From NCBI RefSeq assembly GCF_028743715.1, contig NZ_CP117996.1, forward strand, positions 3,224,001 to 3,288,000: 64,000 nucleotides of DNA, written 5' to 3'. The stretch is from Microbacterium sp. Clip185. GTDB lineage: Bacteria; Actinomycetota; Actinomycetes; Actinomycetales; Microbacteriaceae. The position numbers were made by a program, and so were the translations under genes. Each line of letters opens with the position of its first letter. Position 1 is the first letter of the stretch. Under the pieces are notes generated by a model, which searched no databases, had not been told where the DNA came from, and saw only the letters and a program-made list of their open reading frames with translations. Shown piece after piece: positions 35,483 to 43,673 of the stretch.

Positions 35483-36217
35483 GTGGATCTCATACCCGGC
35501 GCCCCCTTACCGCTCACCCTGTTCGTGCTCGCACTCGTCGACGGGTTGAGCGTCGGCACCCTCGTCATCCCCCTGCTGCTCATGATCGTCCCGGGCAGGG
35601 TACGCATCGGGCGGCACCTGCTCTACCTCCTGACGATCTCGCTCTTCTATCTCGCGGTCGGCGTGCTGTTCCTGCTCGGACTCATGAACGTCATCGACGT
35701 CGTCGGCGACTTCTTCTCCTCGACCGCCGGAGCGATCGTGCGCCTGGTCGTCGGCGCCGCGCTGTTGATCGCCGCGTTCGCGATCCCCGCCCACGAGAAG
35801 CGGATGCAGGAGCGTCCCGACGCCGGTCCCGGGCGCATCGTCCGATGGCGTGATCGCCTGGTGTCGGACGGCGTTCCCGCACGCACGGTCGTCGCCGTGG
35901 CGATCGCTGCGGGTGTCGTGGAGCTGGCGACCATGCTCCCGTACCTGATCGGCATGACGCTGCTCGCCGAGTCACAGCTGGCGCTGCCCGTTCAGGTGGG
36001 GGCCCTCGCCGCATACTGCCTCGTGATGGTCCTGCCGGCGCTCGTGCTGCTTGGTCTGCGGGTGGTCGCTGCGCGCCTGATCGAGCGCCCCCTCGAGCGA
36101 CTCGCGGCGTGGCTCTCGCGCACCGCCGGCGAGACCACATCGTGGATCCTCGGCATCATCGGCTTCCTGCTGGCGCGCGCGGCGGCGACCCAACTCGGCC
36201 TGTTCGATCTGCTGTGA
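35483..36217 (+). CDS. GAP family (Sap/sulfolipid-addressing type) membrane protein
   Basis: The 244-residue protein has six spans in the GAP/SfLAP arrangement: an initial ALVDGLSVGTLVIPLLLMI helix, a mid-protein cytoplasmic loop with basic residues, and a late LATMLPYLIGMTLLAES repeat of the first motif. Mycobacterial relatives take part in exporting glycolipids or glycopeptidolipids. The start is GTG 35483, preceded by CGGAGA; the longer upstream frame lacks hydrophobic character and overlaps the kinase gene. Confidence 0.75.
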   Translation: MDLIPGAPLPLTLFVLALVDGLSVGTLVIPLLLMIVPGRVRIGRHLLYLLTISLFYLAVGVLFLLGLMNVIDVVGDFFSSTAGAIVRLVVGAALLIAAFAIPAHEKRMQERPDAGPGRIVRWRDRLVSDGVPARTVVAVAIAAGVVELATMLPYLIGMTLLAESQLALPVQVGALAAYCLVMVLPALVLLGLRVVAARLIERPLERLAAWLSRTAGETTSWILGIIGFLLARAAATQLGLFDLL

Positions 36218-36243
36218 ACGTCGGAGAGGAGCCCGTCGGCAAC

Positions 36244-36249
36244 TAGGCT
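36244..36249 (+). promoter_or_regulatory. Probable -10 element of a leaderless promoter (nucS)
   Basis: TAGGCT ends 6 bases before GTG 36256. Confidence 0.45.
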
Positions 36250-36255
36250 CTTCGG

Positions 36256-36990
36256 GTGCGCCTCGTCATCGCCCGCTGCTCCGTGGACTACACCGGCCGC
36301 CTCAATGCCCACCTGCCCCTCGCGACTCGCCTCCTCGTCCACAAAGGCGACGGCAGCCTGCTCGTGCACTCTGACGGCGGCTCGTACAAGCCGCTGAACT
36401 GGATGAGCCCGCCGTGCTCACTGGCCGTCGAAGAGCCCGACGAGGATGCGGCGAGCGCCGGGGTGATCGAGCAGTGGCGCGTCACGCACGCCAAGACCGG
36501 CGACGCGCTGCTCGTGCGTCTCTACGAGGTGATCCACGACTCCAGCCACGAGCTCGGCGTCGATCCGGGCCTGCAGAAGGACGGTGTAGAGGCCGACCTG
36601 CAGCGGCTGCTCGCCGAGCAGGTCGGGGTCATCGGCGAGAACCTCACGCTCGTGCGCCGGGAGTTCCCCACCGCCATCGGCCCGGTCGATCTCATGCTGC
36701 GCGATCCGGATGCGGCCACCGTCGTCGCCCTGGAGGACGAGACCCCGCGCGCGCTGCACGTGGCCGTCGAGGTCAAGCGGCGAGCGGGCATCGACGCGGT
36801 CGAGCAGCTCACGCGCTATCTCGACCTGCTCAACCGCGACTCGCACCTGCGCCCGGTGCGCGGCGTGCTGGCCGCCCAGGCGTTCGCACCGCAGGCGCGC
36901 ACCCTCGCGACCGACCGCGGCATCGACTGCGTCGTGCTCGACTACGAGGCCATGAAGGGCATCGACAGCGGCCTGCCCACCCTCTTCTGA
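36256..36990 (+). CDS. nucS: Mismatch-specific endonuclease NucS/EndoMS
   Basis: The 244-residue protein has an N-terminal DNA-binding half ([16 protein letters not shown]) and a C-terminal PD-(D/E)xK nuclease. Catalytic residues are Asp145 in GPVDLML and Glu172/Lys174 in VEVKRR, with QLTRYLD nearby. NucS replaces MutS/MutL mismatch repair in most actinobacteria and cuts mismatched duplexes, acting with the sliding clamp. The C-terminus ends IDSGLPTLF, close to the clamp-binding tail known in mycobacterial NucS. GTG start. Confidence 0.95.
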   Translation: MRLVIARCSVDYTGRLNAHLPLATRLLVHKGDGSLLVHSDGGSYKPLNWMSPPCSLAVEEPDEDAASAGVIEQWRVTHAKTGDALLVRLYEVIHDSSHELGVDPGLQKDGVEADLQRLLAEQVGVIGENLTLVRREFPTAIGPVDLMLRDPDAATVVALEDETPRALHVAVEVKRRAGIDAVEQLTRYLDLLNRDSHLRPVRGVLAAQAFAPQARTLATDRGIDCVVLDYEAMKGIDSGLPTLF

Positions 36991-37035
36991 GCGATGGGCT
37001 CACCTCGCCCGCGCTGACCCCTCACCGGCGCACGA

Positions 37036-37041
37036 TAGCGT
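37036..37041 (+). promoter_or_regulatory. Probable -10 element of a leaderless promoter (HAD gene)
   Basis: TAGCGT ends 7 bases before ATG 37049. Confidence 0.4.
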
Positions 37042-37048
37042 GGGAGTC

Positions 37049-37729
37049 ATGTCCGTCGGATCCCCGTTCTCCTGCGTCCTCTGGGACGTCGACGGCACGC
37101 TCGTCGACGCATCCGACGGGATTCTGCGTCGCCTGACGATCACGCTCGAGCACTTCGGACTTCCGGCGCCGACGCGCGCCGAGCTGGTGCACTGGATCGG
37201 ACCTCCGCTCTACGAGTCCTTCCAGCACCACGCCGGGATGACGCCGGAGGGTGCCACGGATGCGGTCACCTTCTACCGCGCGCTGGGCAAGGCCGACGGC
37301 TACACGACCGACGTCAAGCTGTACCCCGGCGTCAAGCAGATCGTCGACGATCTCGCCGCCGCGGGCGTTCCCCAGGGCACGGCCAGCTCCAAGCCCGAGA
37401 ACCAGGTGCAGGCGCTCATGCTGCACTTCGACCTCGCGGAGCACATGACGGCCATCACGGGTGCGACCCCCGACGAGAAGACGCTTGCCACGAAGGCCGA
37501 CATCGTCGCCGAGGCCCTCCGACGGATGCGGGCCGCCGGGGTCGACACCTCGCGCCCCGTGCTGATCGGCGATCGACACCATGACGTGGACGGCGCGACG
37601 GCCAACGGCGTACCGGTGATCTTCGTGCGGTGGGGCTTCAGCTGGCCGCACGAGGCCGAGGGCGCCCAGGCCGTCGTCGACAACGCCGACGAGCTCCACG
37701 CACTGCTGCTCGTCGATTCCGACGCCTGA
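37049..37729 (+). CDS. HAD family hydrolase (phosphoglycolate phosphatase-like)
   Basis: The 226-residue enzyme has motif I WDVDGTLVD with nucleophile Asp13 and Asp15, a helical cap, motif II in TASSKPENQ, and motif IV in LIGDRHHDVDGATANGV. This pattern matches the Gph/pyrophosphatase PpaX subgroup. It dephosphorylates small phosphorylated metabolites in the cytoplasm; the substrate is not predictable. It lies between nucS and a large membrane protein and has its own promoter. Confidence 0.9.
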   Translation: MSVGSPFSCVLWDVDGTLVDASDGILRRLTITLEHFGLPAPTRAELVHWIGPPLYESFQHHAGMTPEGATDAVTFYRALGKADGYTTDVKLYPGVKQIVDDLAAAGVPQGTASSKPENQVQALMLHFDLAEHMTAITGATPDEKTLATKADIVAEALRRMRAAGVDTSRPVLIGDRHHDVDGATANGVPVIFVRWGFSWPHEAEGAQAVVDNADELHALLLVDSDA

Positions 37730-37743
37730 GCCCTGCGCGTCGC

Positions 37744-37749
37744 TATCGT
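37744..37749 (+). promoter_or_regulatory. Probable -10 element of a leaderless promoter (DUF2156 gene)
   Basis: TATCGT ends 6 bases before ATG 37756. Confidence 0.4.
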
Positions 37750-37755
37750 GAGCGC

Positions 37756-39837
37756 ATGACGACGGACGACGCCGCCAGCCCACCCAGACCCCGCGCGGCG
37801 ATGCGCGTCGCGCGTCGTCTTCCCGCCACCCTCGTCCTCGTCGCCGCGTTGCTGGTGATCGGGGTCGTCACCGGCGCCCTCTGGCATCCGTTCCACCGCA
37901 ATCCCGGCATGGAAATGTGGGCCTACGGTTGGCCCGCCCTCGAGGCAGGCCGCTGGTGGACGCCGCTCACCGGCACCTTCATCGTCGGCTACCCCGGCCT
38001 CTACCTGTTCACGGTCGCGAGCTTCGCGGGGATGGCCCACCTCGAGTTCCGCCGCGGCACCCGCGTGGCGCTCGCCTACTTCACGATCGGCCAGCTGTTC
38101 TCCGTTCTCACGGCGGCCCTTCTCGTCTGGGCGCTCTCGCTCACCGGCTGGCCCTGGGCGCTCACGCAGGCGGGCGCACTGGATGTCGGTCCTTCCGGTG
38201 GTGCCTTCGCCGCCCTCGCTGCCGCCGTGGGGCTGCTTCGTGCGCCGTGGCGGATGCGGGTCTGGCTGCTCCTGCTCGGCTTCGTCTTCGTCACGATGCT
38301 GTTCTGGGGCAATCTCGACGACATCGAGCACCTGCTGGCGGTGGTGCTGGTGCTCTTCGTGGACCGCTCGCTGCGCCCGCAGCGTACGACCGTGCGCGAG
38401 CAGCGGCTCGTCGCCTTTCTCGCGCTGGCCATCCTCGCGGTCCTTGAAATCATCGTCTTCGTGGTCCCGACCGACGGGCCCTTCGGATCCACGACGCCCG
38501 GATCGGGGTCGATCTGGGACGTGGCGATCGACGTCGCCGTCGTCGCTCTCATCGCCAACGGGCTGCGCCGCGGCCGCCACTGGGCCTGGATTCTCGGCCT
38601 GATCATCACGGCGATCAACCTGCTGCAGTTCGTCGCCCTCGTCGCGCTGATCGCTCTGGCGGGGTGGGCAGAGGCGGAGAGCGCGATCTCGGGGGACCCG
38701 TCGCTGTCACTGGCCAACGGCGTGCTCTGGGCACTGGTGCTCATCTACCTCGTCTGGGTGCGCGGCGCCTTCCGCGCGCGCCGGCGCACCCGCATCGGCC
38801 AGCCGCCCGCTCCGGATCGGACGGCGCTGCGCGAGCAGTTGCACCGCTTCGGTGGTGGGACGCTGTCGTGGATGACGACCTGGGAGGGCAACCACTACGC
38901 GCGGGTGTCGGAGAGCATCGTCGCGTTCCAGAGCCGCGCTTCCGTCGCGCTCGTGCTGGCGGACCCCATCGGTCCGGAGGCCGATGCCGATTCCGCCGTG
39001 TCGGCGTTCATCGACTCGGCGGAGCGTGCCGGCCTCATCCCCTGCTTCTTCAGCGCAGGAGAACGAACCCGTGCCGCGGTACCCGACGGCTGGCGCAACC
39101 TCGTCGTGGCGGACGACACGATCGTCGACCTTCCGGGTTTGGAGTTCACCGGCAAGGCGTGGAACGCGGTCCGCACCTCGTTCAACCGTGCCGGGCGCGA
39201 GGAGATGACGTTCCGACTCACGCGGCTCGCCGACGAACCCTGGGGGATCCGCGCTCAACTGCGGGCGATCTCCGAGAGCTGGGTGGGCGACAAGGGCCTG
39301 CCGGAGATGAGCTTCACCCTCGGCACCCTGGCCGAGGCCGCCGACCCGGAGGTACGCCTTGCGCTGGCGATCTCGCCCGCAGGGGATGTGGACGGGTTCC
39401 TGTCGTGGCTGCCGGTCTACGCACCGGGTGGCGGCATCCACGGGTGGACGCTGGATCTCATGCGCCGGCGCGAGGGCGGCTTCGGGCCCGTGATGGAGTT
39501 CCTCATCGGGTCGTCCGCCAAGGCCTTCTCCGAGGAGGGGGCGCAGATCATGTCGCTGTCGGGAGCGCCGCTCGCGCACGACTACCCACCGGATGCCGGG
39601 CTCATGGCCGAGTTGAGCGGCAAACTCGCCGATGCGCTGGAGCCCGTCTACGGCTTCCAGTCGCTGCACCGCTTCAAGGAGAAGTTCCACCCGCGATACG
39701 AGACCATGTACCTGCTCTACCGCGACGAGAGCGACCTCACCCGCATCTCTCTCGCGCTCACGCGAGCGTTCCTGCCCACCGCGACGCTGCGACAGTTCGC
39801 GGGTGCGGGACTGGAGCTCGTCCGCGGCACCTCCTGA
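37756..39837 (+). CDS. Rhomboid-like membrane domain fused to DUF2156 (MprF-type) acyltransferase domain
   Basis: The 693-residue protein has an N-terminal rhomboid-like bundle (residues ~20-205) with GPSGGAF (Ser147) and a later DIEHLL (His192) in the positions of a rhomboid Ser-His dyad. Further spans follow to ~365. The C-terminal DUF2156 domain (from ~380) is the GNAT-type fold of phosphatidylglycerol lysyltransferases: GTLSWMTTWEGNHY, GKAWNAVRTSFNRA and FKEKFHPRYETMYLLY. MprF and LysX relatives attach amino acids to phosphatidylglycerol and lower envelope charge. Whether the rhomboid part is proteolytic is unknown. Confidence 0.85.
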   Translation: MTTDDAASPPRPRAAMRVARRLPATLVLVAALLVIGVVTGALWHPFHRNPGMEMWAYGWPALEAGRWWTPLTGTFIVGYPGLYLFTVASFAGMAHLEFRRGTRVALAYFTIGQLFSVLTAALLVWALSLTGWPWALTQAGALDVGPSGGAFAALAAAVGLLRAPWRMRVWLLLLGFVFVTMLFWGNLDDIEHLLAVVLVLFVDRSLRPQRTTVREQRLVAFLALAILAVLEIIVFVVPTDGPFGSTTPGSGSIWDVAIDVAVVALIANGLRRGRHWAWILGLIITAINLLQFVALVALIALAGWAEAESAISGDPSLSLANGVLWALVLIYLVWVRGAFRARRRTRIGQPPAPDRTALREQLHRFGGGTLSWMTTWEGNHYARVSESIVAFQSRASVALVLADPIGPEADADSAVSAFIDSAERAGLIPCFFSAGERTRAAVPDGWRNLVVADDTIVDLPGLEFTGKAWNAVRTSFNRAGREEMTFRLTRLADEPWGIRAQLRAISESWVGDKGLPEMSFTLGTLAEAADPEVRLALAISPAGDVDGFLSWLPVYAPGGGIHGWTLDLMRRREGGFGPVMEFLIGSSAKAFSEEGAQIMSLSGAPLAHDYPPDAGLMAELSGKLADALEPVYGFQSLHRFKEKFHPRYETMYLLYRDESDLTRISLALTRAFLPTATLRQFAGAGLELVRGTS

Positions 39838-39846
39838 CGCGAACGC

Positions 39847-39881
39847 AAGAGGGACGGGATGCGGTGCATCCCGTCCCTCTT
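39847..39881. terminator. Bidirectional terminator between DUF2156 and cold-shock genes
   Basis: A perfect 16-bp stem (AAGAGGGACGGGATGC and its complement) closes a 3-base loop between convergent genes. It has A and T runs at the two bases, fitting termination from both sides. Confidence 0.85.
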
Positions 39882-39894
39882 GTCGATTCGCGCC

Positions 39895-40101
39895 TCAGAG
39901 AGCGCGGATCTTCGCTGCCTGCAGACCCTTGGGGCCCTGCTCGACCTCGAACTCGACCCGCTGGTTCTCCTCGAGCGAGCGGTAGCCGTTGCCGTCGATC
40001 GCGCTGAAGTGGGCGAAGACGTCTGCGCCCCCCTCATCGGGAGCGATGAACCCGAAGCCCTTCTCGGAGTTGAACCACTTGACCGTACCCGTCGTGCTCA
40101 T
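39895..40101 (-). CDS. Cold-shock protein (CspA family)
   Basis: The 68-residue protein is a single cold-shock domain with RNP1 KGFGFIAP and RNP2 VFAHFSAI. It binds single-stranded RNA or DNA and melts RNA structure. The start is ATG 40101, with AAGGCAAGG just upstream; the longer frame beyond it is not part of the family. A large hairpin at 40233-40274 lies in its upstream region. Confidence 0.95.
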   Translation of the reverse strand: MSTTGTVKWFNSEKGFGFIAPDEGGADVFAHFSAIDGNGYRSLEENQRVEFEVEQGPKGLQAAKIRAL

Positions 40102-40232
40102 GCCTTGCCTTCTTGTGCGTCCGGCACCCTCTGCGCCAGTGACCTCCCACCGTAGCGGCGCGAGGTGGTCAGTGGGGAAGAGTTGCAGATGGTGACGAAA
40201 TCGTTGCACGAGCGACGCGGGCCGTTAACCAT

Positions 40233-40274
40233 TCGACGCCCGGGCCGAGCGAAGCTCATAGGCCCGGGCGTCGA
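40233..40274. promoter_or_regulatory. Perfect 14-bp hairpin upstream of the cold-shock gene
   Basis: TCGACGCCCGGGCC pairs exactly with 40261-40274 across a 14-base loop that itself contains GAGC/GCTC. It lies 132 bases before the cold-shock start. It could be part of the csp leader or an insulator between the divergent genes. Confidence 0.55.
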
Positions 40275-40397
40275 CGGATCCCCCCGGATACGTCGCGCGG
40301 AGCGCGACAGCGATCACTCTACTGCGTCACCGCGGGATCGCCACAGGGATTCCCCGGCGACAGGGCAAAACTCCGCGGTCGCTGGGGGACCGCGTCG

Positions 40398-40403
40398 TAC
40401 ACT
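40398..40403 (+). promoter_or_regulatory. Probable -10 element of a near-leaderless promoter (GntR gene)
   Basis: TACACT ends 9 bases before ATG 40413. Confidence 0.45.
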
Positions 40404-40412
40404 GGTCACTCC

Positions 40413-41054
40413 ATGGCCGACCACCCGACATCGCGGCCGCCCCGCCGTCGCCGGATGCTCGGAGACGAGGTCTTCGAGCTGCTCGGTCGCGCCATCCGCG
40501 ACGGCAAGCTCGCCCCCGGCCAGTCGTTGCGCGACGTGGAGCTGGCCGAGCGCTTCGGCATCTCGCGCACACCGGTGCGTGAGGCGCTGCAACGGCTGGA
40601 GCGCATCGGCCTGGTGGAGATCTCGGCGAACAGGTTCACCCGCGTCACCGTTCCCACCGAGCGTCTCGTCGCGGACACCCGCGCCTTCATCGTCGGCTTC
40701 ACGGCGGAGGCGCTGCGCGCCGCACTGCCGGCCTGCTCGGACGAGACGCTGACCCTTCTCGTCGCCGCCTACGACCGCATGCTCGCAACGCCCGTGGGTA
40801 CCGGCACGCACACGGAGGCGTCGACCGCCTTCTTCCGGACGCTCTCGATCGCGACCGGCAACATCGTGCTCGGCCGCTTCATCCGGGAGACATCGCTCAC
40901 GCTGGAGCGGAACCTGCAGGGCTGGGCGTTCATCGATGTCGCATCCGACACGGGGCACCGAGCAGGACAAGCCCTGCGCCGGGCCCTTCTCACCCGCAAT
41001 GCCGCGCGGGCCGACGCTGTCCTGCGCGCCTACCAGCGCGAACGCCAGGAATGA
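40413..41054 (+). CDS. GntR family regulator (FadR subgroup)
   Basis: The 213-residue protein has an N-terminal GntR winged helix: LGDEVFELLGRAIRDGKLAPG, then LAERFGISRTPVREALQRLE with the recognition helix. A C-terminal all-helical FCD domain shows the partial metal-binding pattern TLERNLQG...DTGHRAGQALRRAL. FadR-type members respond to carboxylic acids. No target gene is adjacent in a divergent position except the cold-shock gene, so the regulon is unclear. Confidence 0.9.
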   Translation: MADHPTSRPPRRRRMLGDEVFELLGRAIRDGKLAPGQSLRDVELAERFGISRTPVREALQRLERIGLVEISANRFTRVTVPTERLVADTRAFIVGFTAEALRAALPACSDETLTLLVAAYDRMLATPVGTGTHTEASTAFFRTLSIATGNIVLGRFIRETSLTLERNLQGWAFIDVASDTGHRAGQALRRALLTRNAARADAVLRAYQRERQE

Positions 41055-41058
41055 GAAA

Positions 41059-41091
41059 GGCCCCCTCCTGCTGGGGGGAGCGGAGGGGGCC
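41059..41091 (+). terminator. Terminator after the GntR gene
   Basis: A 10-bp GC-rich stem (GGCCCCCTCC) begins 5 bases after the stop, with a 13-base loop. It has no U-tract. Confidence 0.7.
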
Positions 41092-41144
41092 GTGGAGCCC
41101 CTCGATTGGGGGAGGTGAAGGGCTCGTGGAACTAGAGTACCCCT

Positions 41145-41162
41145 GTCCCCCATATGGGGGAC
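41145..41162. promoter_or_regulatory. Perfect 18-bp palindrome GTCCCCCAT/ATGGGGGAC
   Basis: It lies between the convergent GntR and aldo/keto reductase genes, just after TAGAGTACCCC. G-C tracts around an AT centre resemble copper-responsive CsoR-type operators, but no metal gene is adjacent. It may simply be a terminator. Confidence 0.4.
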
Positions 41163-41211
41163 AAATCGCCCTCATCGCATAAGCAACACTCAGGTTTCCA
41201 TGCGAGTGCAT

Positions 41212-42153
41212 TCACGCCCAGTCGAGCGACGAACGCCTCTTCCAGTAGCTCTGCGGGTCGACGGCGAACGACGGCATCGGTAGGGCGTCGCCGGACGCAC
41301 TGCGCTCGGCGCCGCGACGCAGCTGATCGTCGGTGGCCGCGCCGCTCAACACGATGTCCGCCCACTCCTGGCGACGCGCGACGGCGAACGCGTACTCGTC
41401 CACCGTGAGGGATGCGGCGCGCGCCTCATCCCGGACCACCGTCGGCGCATGGGCGTCGCTGAGCCAGCCGTTGGCCAGCACCTCCTTCAGCACGACGGTC
41501 CAGCCCGCATCGTGCGCCCGCGCAAGAGCGGGGCCCGCCGATGGCTCGAAGACGTTCCAGGTGGACTGCACGACGGAGAAGAGGTCGCCGTGCTCGCTCG
41601 TCGCCCGGTCGATGACCTCCGCCTGCAGGGGGCCGCTGGTCGAGATCCCCACCCGCACCCCCGTCTCGCGGATCTCCCCGATCCGCTCGAGCAGCGCACC
41701 GTCGGCGAGCGCGGGAGAGTCGGGTGTGACCGAGTGGATGAGATAGAAGTCCGGCGGCCCGCCCAGCGCTGCCAGCGTCTGGCGCCACTGCCGGTCGAGC
41801 ATCGCGAGCGAGTGCTCCTTGCGCTCGTGGAGTTCGGCGGCGGGGTTCCAGTCGCCGACGTACTCATAGCCCCACTTCGAGCCGATCGTGAGCGACGCGC
41901 GACGATCGGGGTGTGCGGACAGCCACGAGCCGAGGAACTCCTCGGCTCTTCCATAGGACCGCGCCGCATCCAGATAGCGGATGCCGAGCGCCCACGCCGT
42001 GTCGAGAAGCGCGTGGACCCGGGTCTCCATCGCGGCGACGGAGCGGGCGGCGGGGGATCCCAGGTCGTGCTCGCGATCGCTCGTGATGTAGGCGGGGCGC
42101 CCCACGGCCGCGAGACCGAAGCCGAGTTCCGCCGTGTGCGCTGACTCCTGCAT
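41212..42153 (-). CDS. Aldo/keto reductase family oxidoreductase
   Basis: The 313-residue protein has the AKR order of motifs. RYLDAARSYGRAEEFLG carries the catalytic Asp and Tyr, IGSKWGYE the Lys, and DFYLIHSV the His. A late phosphate-binding segment IVLSGAATDDQLRRG is also present. It should reduce an aldehyde or ketone with NADPH as a TIM barrel in the cytoplasm. ATG 42153 has GGAGG seven bases upstream. The long frame beyond it is unsupported. Confidence 0.88.
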   Translation of the reverse strand: MQESAHTAELGFGLAAVGRPAYITSDREHDLGSPAARSVAAMETRVHALLDTAWALGIRYLDAARSYGRAEEFLGSWLSAHPDRRASLTIGSKWGYEYVGDWNPAAELHERKEHSLAMLDRQWRQTLAALGGPPDFYLIHSVTPDSPALADGALLERIGEIRETGVRVGISTSGPLQAEVIDRATSEHGDLFSVVQSTWNVFEPSAGPALARAHDAGWTVVLKEVLANGWLSDAHAPTVVRDEARAASLTVDEYAFAVARRQEWADIVLSGAATDDQLRRGAERSASGDALPMPSFAVDPQSYWKRRSSLDWA

Positions 42154-42589
42154 GTGCCCATCCTCCGTGTCGCTGTCTCCAGTATCGGACGCGGTACGCG
42201 AGGTGTGGTGGGCGCCGCCACCCAAAAGCGGCGCCCACCGAGGCTGCGACGCGACGGTGCCGACGATCCCGTCGAGGCCGCCCGACGCGGCATGATGACG
42301 AGTTCTCCCCCCAGAGGGACACCGCCGCATCCGCGGCAACTCCTCCAGACAACCCGATCCGATGCTCACCGTCATCATCCGTAGGGATGAAATGGCCTCG
42401 TCCCGCAGTCGGATCCGGGCCGCCCCTCCGGGCGCCACGCGAGCCGACCCCTGTGTCGCCCCGCGAGCGAAGCGAGACGAAACGCATCGCCGGAAACCCA
42501 GCGCACTGCCAGGTACCGTCGCTGCCGCGCGAAACACGGGCAGTGTAGGAAGGAAGGGCAACGCACTCTCACGACATCAGGGGGACATC
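42154..42589. other. Intergenic region without a supported gene
   Basis: It contains an 11-bp perfect hairpin (GGTGGGCGCCG at 42207-42217 with 42229-42239) and a degenerate REP copy at 42463-42485. Open frames across it have no start signals or recognisable products. Confidence 0.5.
42463..42485 (-). repeat. Degenerate copy of the REP-like element of 3640-3732
   Basis: On the minus strand it matches GCGTTTCG(A)CTCGCTTCGC with a single base change over 23 positions, where the bracketed base is T. It lacks the CAACGACCGG end. Confidence 0.55.
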
Positions 42590-42871
42590 GTGGAGGACAC
42601 CGGCTACATCCGTGCGCGCCTGAGCGCACCATCTCGCGCGGGTGCCGCGTGGCAGGCCACGCTCCGCTTCGTCAACGGCGACGGCGATGCCGTCGCCCGA
42701 CGCGAGGTCGAGCTTGGAGCTTCCCGCGCAGAGGACGTGCCCGCCGCACTCCACGCCGCGATCGCCGCACTGGTCGGCGATGAGATCGAGATGGCGGGGG
42801 ATCTGCCGCCGCTGACCGGCGACGTCGTCGAGCTCGAGGTTCCGCTCCGCTGCCGTCAGGGCGCGTCCTGA
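42590..42871 (+). CDS. Small hypothetical protein
   Basis: The 93-residue acidic, Ala-rich protein has an alpha/beta pattern with no signal or span. The start is GTG 42590, preceded by CAGGGGGA. Codon usage follows the host third-position bias, supporting a real gene. I recognise no family. A terminator hairpin follows at 42954. Confidence 0.55.
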   Translation: MEDTGYIRARLSAPSRAGAAWQATLRFVNGDGDAVARREVELGASRAEDVPAALHAAIAALVGDEIEMAGDLPPLTGDVVELEVPLRCRQGAS

Positions 42872-42953
42872 GCATCGCCCAGAAGGAGTGCGAACCTCGG
42901 CCGTCTGCGTGATCGAGCGGCGAGCCTCGCATCCGAACGCGCCGATGAACGCA

Positions 42954-42985
42954 AGAACCGGCCGGGATGGATCCCGACCGGTTCT
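42954..42985. terminator. Hairpin terminator after the small hypothetical gene
   Basis: A 15-bp stem with one mismatch (AGAACCGGCCGGGAT against 42971-42985) closes a 2-base loop. It is flanked by AA on the left and a short T-rich run on the right. Confidence 0.75.
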
Positions 42986-43296
42986 ATCTGTGGGCCTGTA
43001 TGGAAATCCGCGACCCCTTGCCCCGTAAGGGCTCGCCAGACCCCATTCCAGACCGATTCCGCGCTAGGCGGGAATACTTTCCGTGACTATCCGTCCTGCC
43101 CTGGTCAGAAGCCCTTTCCTGCGAGCGCCGTTTGGTCTCTCCACAACCGCGGCTCGAACTCTCTTCACCGGCGGGTTGATGGGTCGGACTGTCGATGAAG
43201 CGTTGCATGTGGGCGTCTATGCGCGCTTGCGCAGTGGGCGCCGCGTCGCTTCTGCATGACCTGCTCGCCTGCAACGCGATGGAGCATCGGCGCCGA

Positions 43297-43302
43297 TAGC
43301 CT
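43297..43302 (+). promoter_or_regulatory. Probable -10 element of a leaderless promoter
   Basis: TAGCCT ends 6 bases before ATG 43309. Confidence 0.4.
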
Positions 43303-43308
43303 TCAGCC

Positions 43309-43656
43309 ATGCACCTCGCCGCCAGCTCGCTATGGCCTCCGGACTGGAGTCAGTTCCTGCCCGACGCGATCCTCGCCCTAGCAACCGGTCTCATGGTGTC
43401 CTTGCTGTTGTGGTGGTGGCAGCGGAACTTCGAGCGTCGCGCCGCTAGGGAGGCTGCCGAATCCGGTTGGCAGCTCGCGCGAGAGCATTTCGTAAGCTCG
43501 GTACGGCCACTCGCGGAGAATGACGACTACTATCTCGTCCTCGTCGTAGCGGACTTCGACACCCTCATCGCCAAAGGCCAGTTGTATCCGGTGGGGAGTT
43601 GGGCGACGAGGACGACTTCGGGGAGGAAGGTCGGGCCCTCGACGCGTAGCCGCTGA
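43309..43656 (+). CDS. Small single-span membrane protein of unknown function
   Basis: The 115-residue protein has one strong membrane span (residues ~18-38, ending WWWQRNFERR) and a cytoplasmic, mostly helical tail with DDYYLVLVVADF. It is 17 bases upstream of the XRE-peptidase regulator and presumably in the same operon. No family is recognised. The composition is less GC-biased than that of core genes. Confidence 0.55.
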   Translation: MHLAASSLWPPDWSQFLPDAILALATGLMVSLLLWWWQRNFERRAAREAAESGWQLAREHFVSSVRPLAENDDYYLVLVVADFDTLIAKGQLYPVGSWATRTTSGRKVGPSTRSR

Positions 43657-43673
43657 TCGGAAAGGATCCGCAC

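Larger units (their letters stand above)
40102..40412. other. Divergent intergenic region between cold-shock and GntR genes
   Basis: The 311 bases hold no gene. They contain a stable hairpin at 40233-40274 and the GntR promoter at 40398-40403. The cold-shock side presumably includes a long untranslated leader, as is usual for csp mRNAs, but no start site is evident. Confidence 0.5.
42872..43308. other. Intergenic region, no supported gene
   Basis: It holds a terminator hairpin at 42954-42985 and the promoter at 43297. From about 42986 base composition shifts toward AT and no codon bias is evident, which may mark the left edge of the accessory region. A 108-codon minus-strand open frame here (42984-43310) is low-complexity and probably not coding. 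Confidence 0.45.

Noticed and set aside
42984..43310. 108-codon minus-strand open frame
   Set aside because: No RBS, Arg/Ser-rich composition without domain pattern, and its start overlaps the promoter and start of the divergent plus-strand membrane protein.
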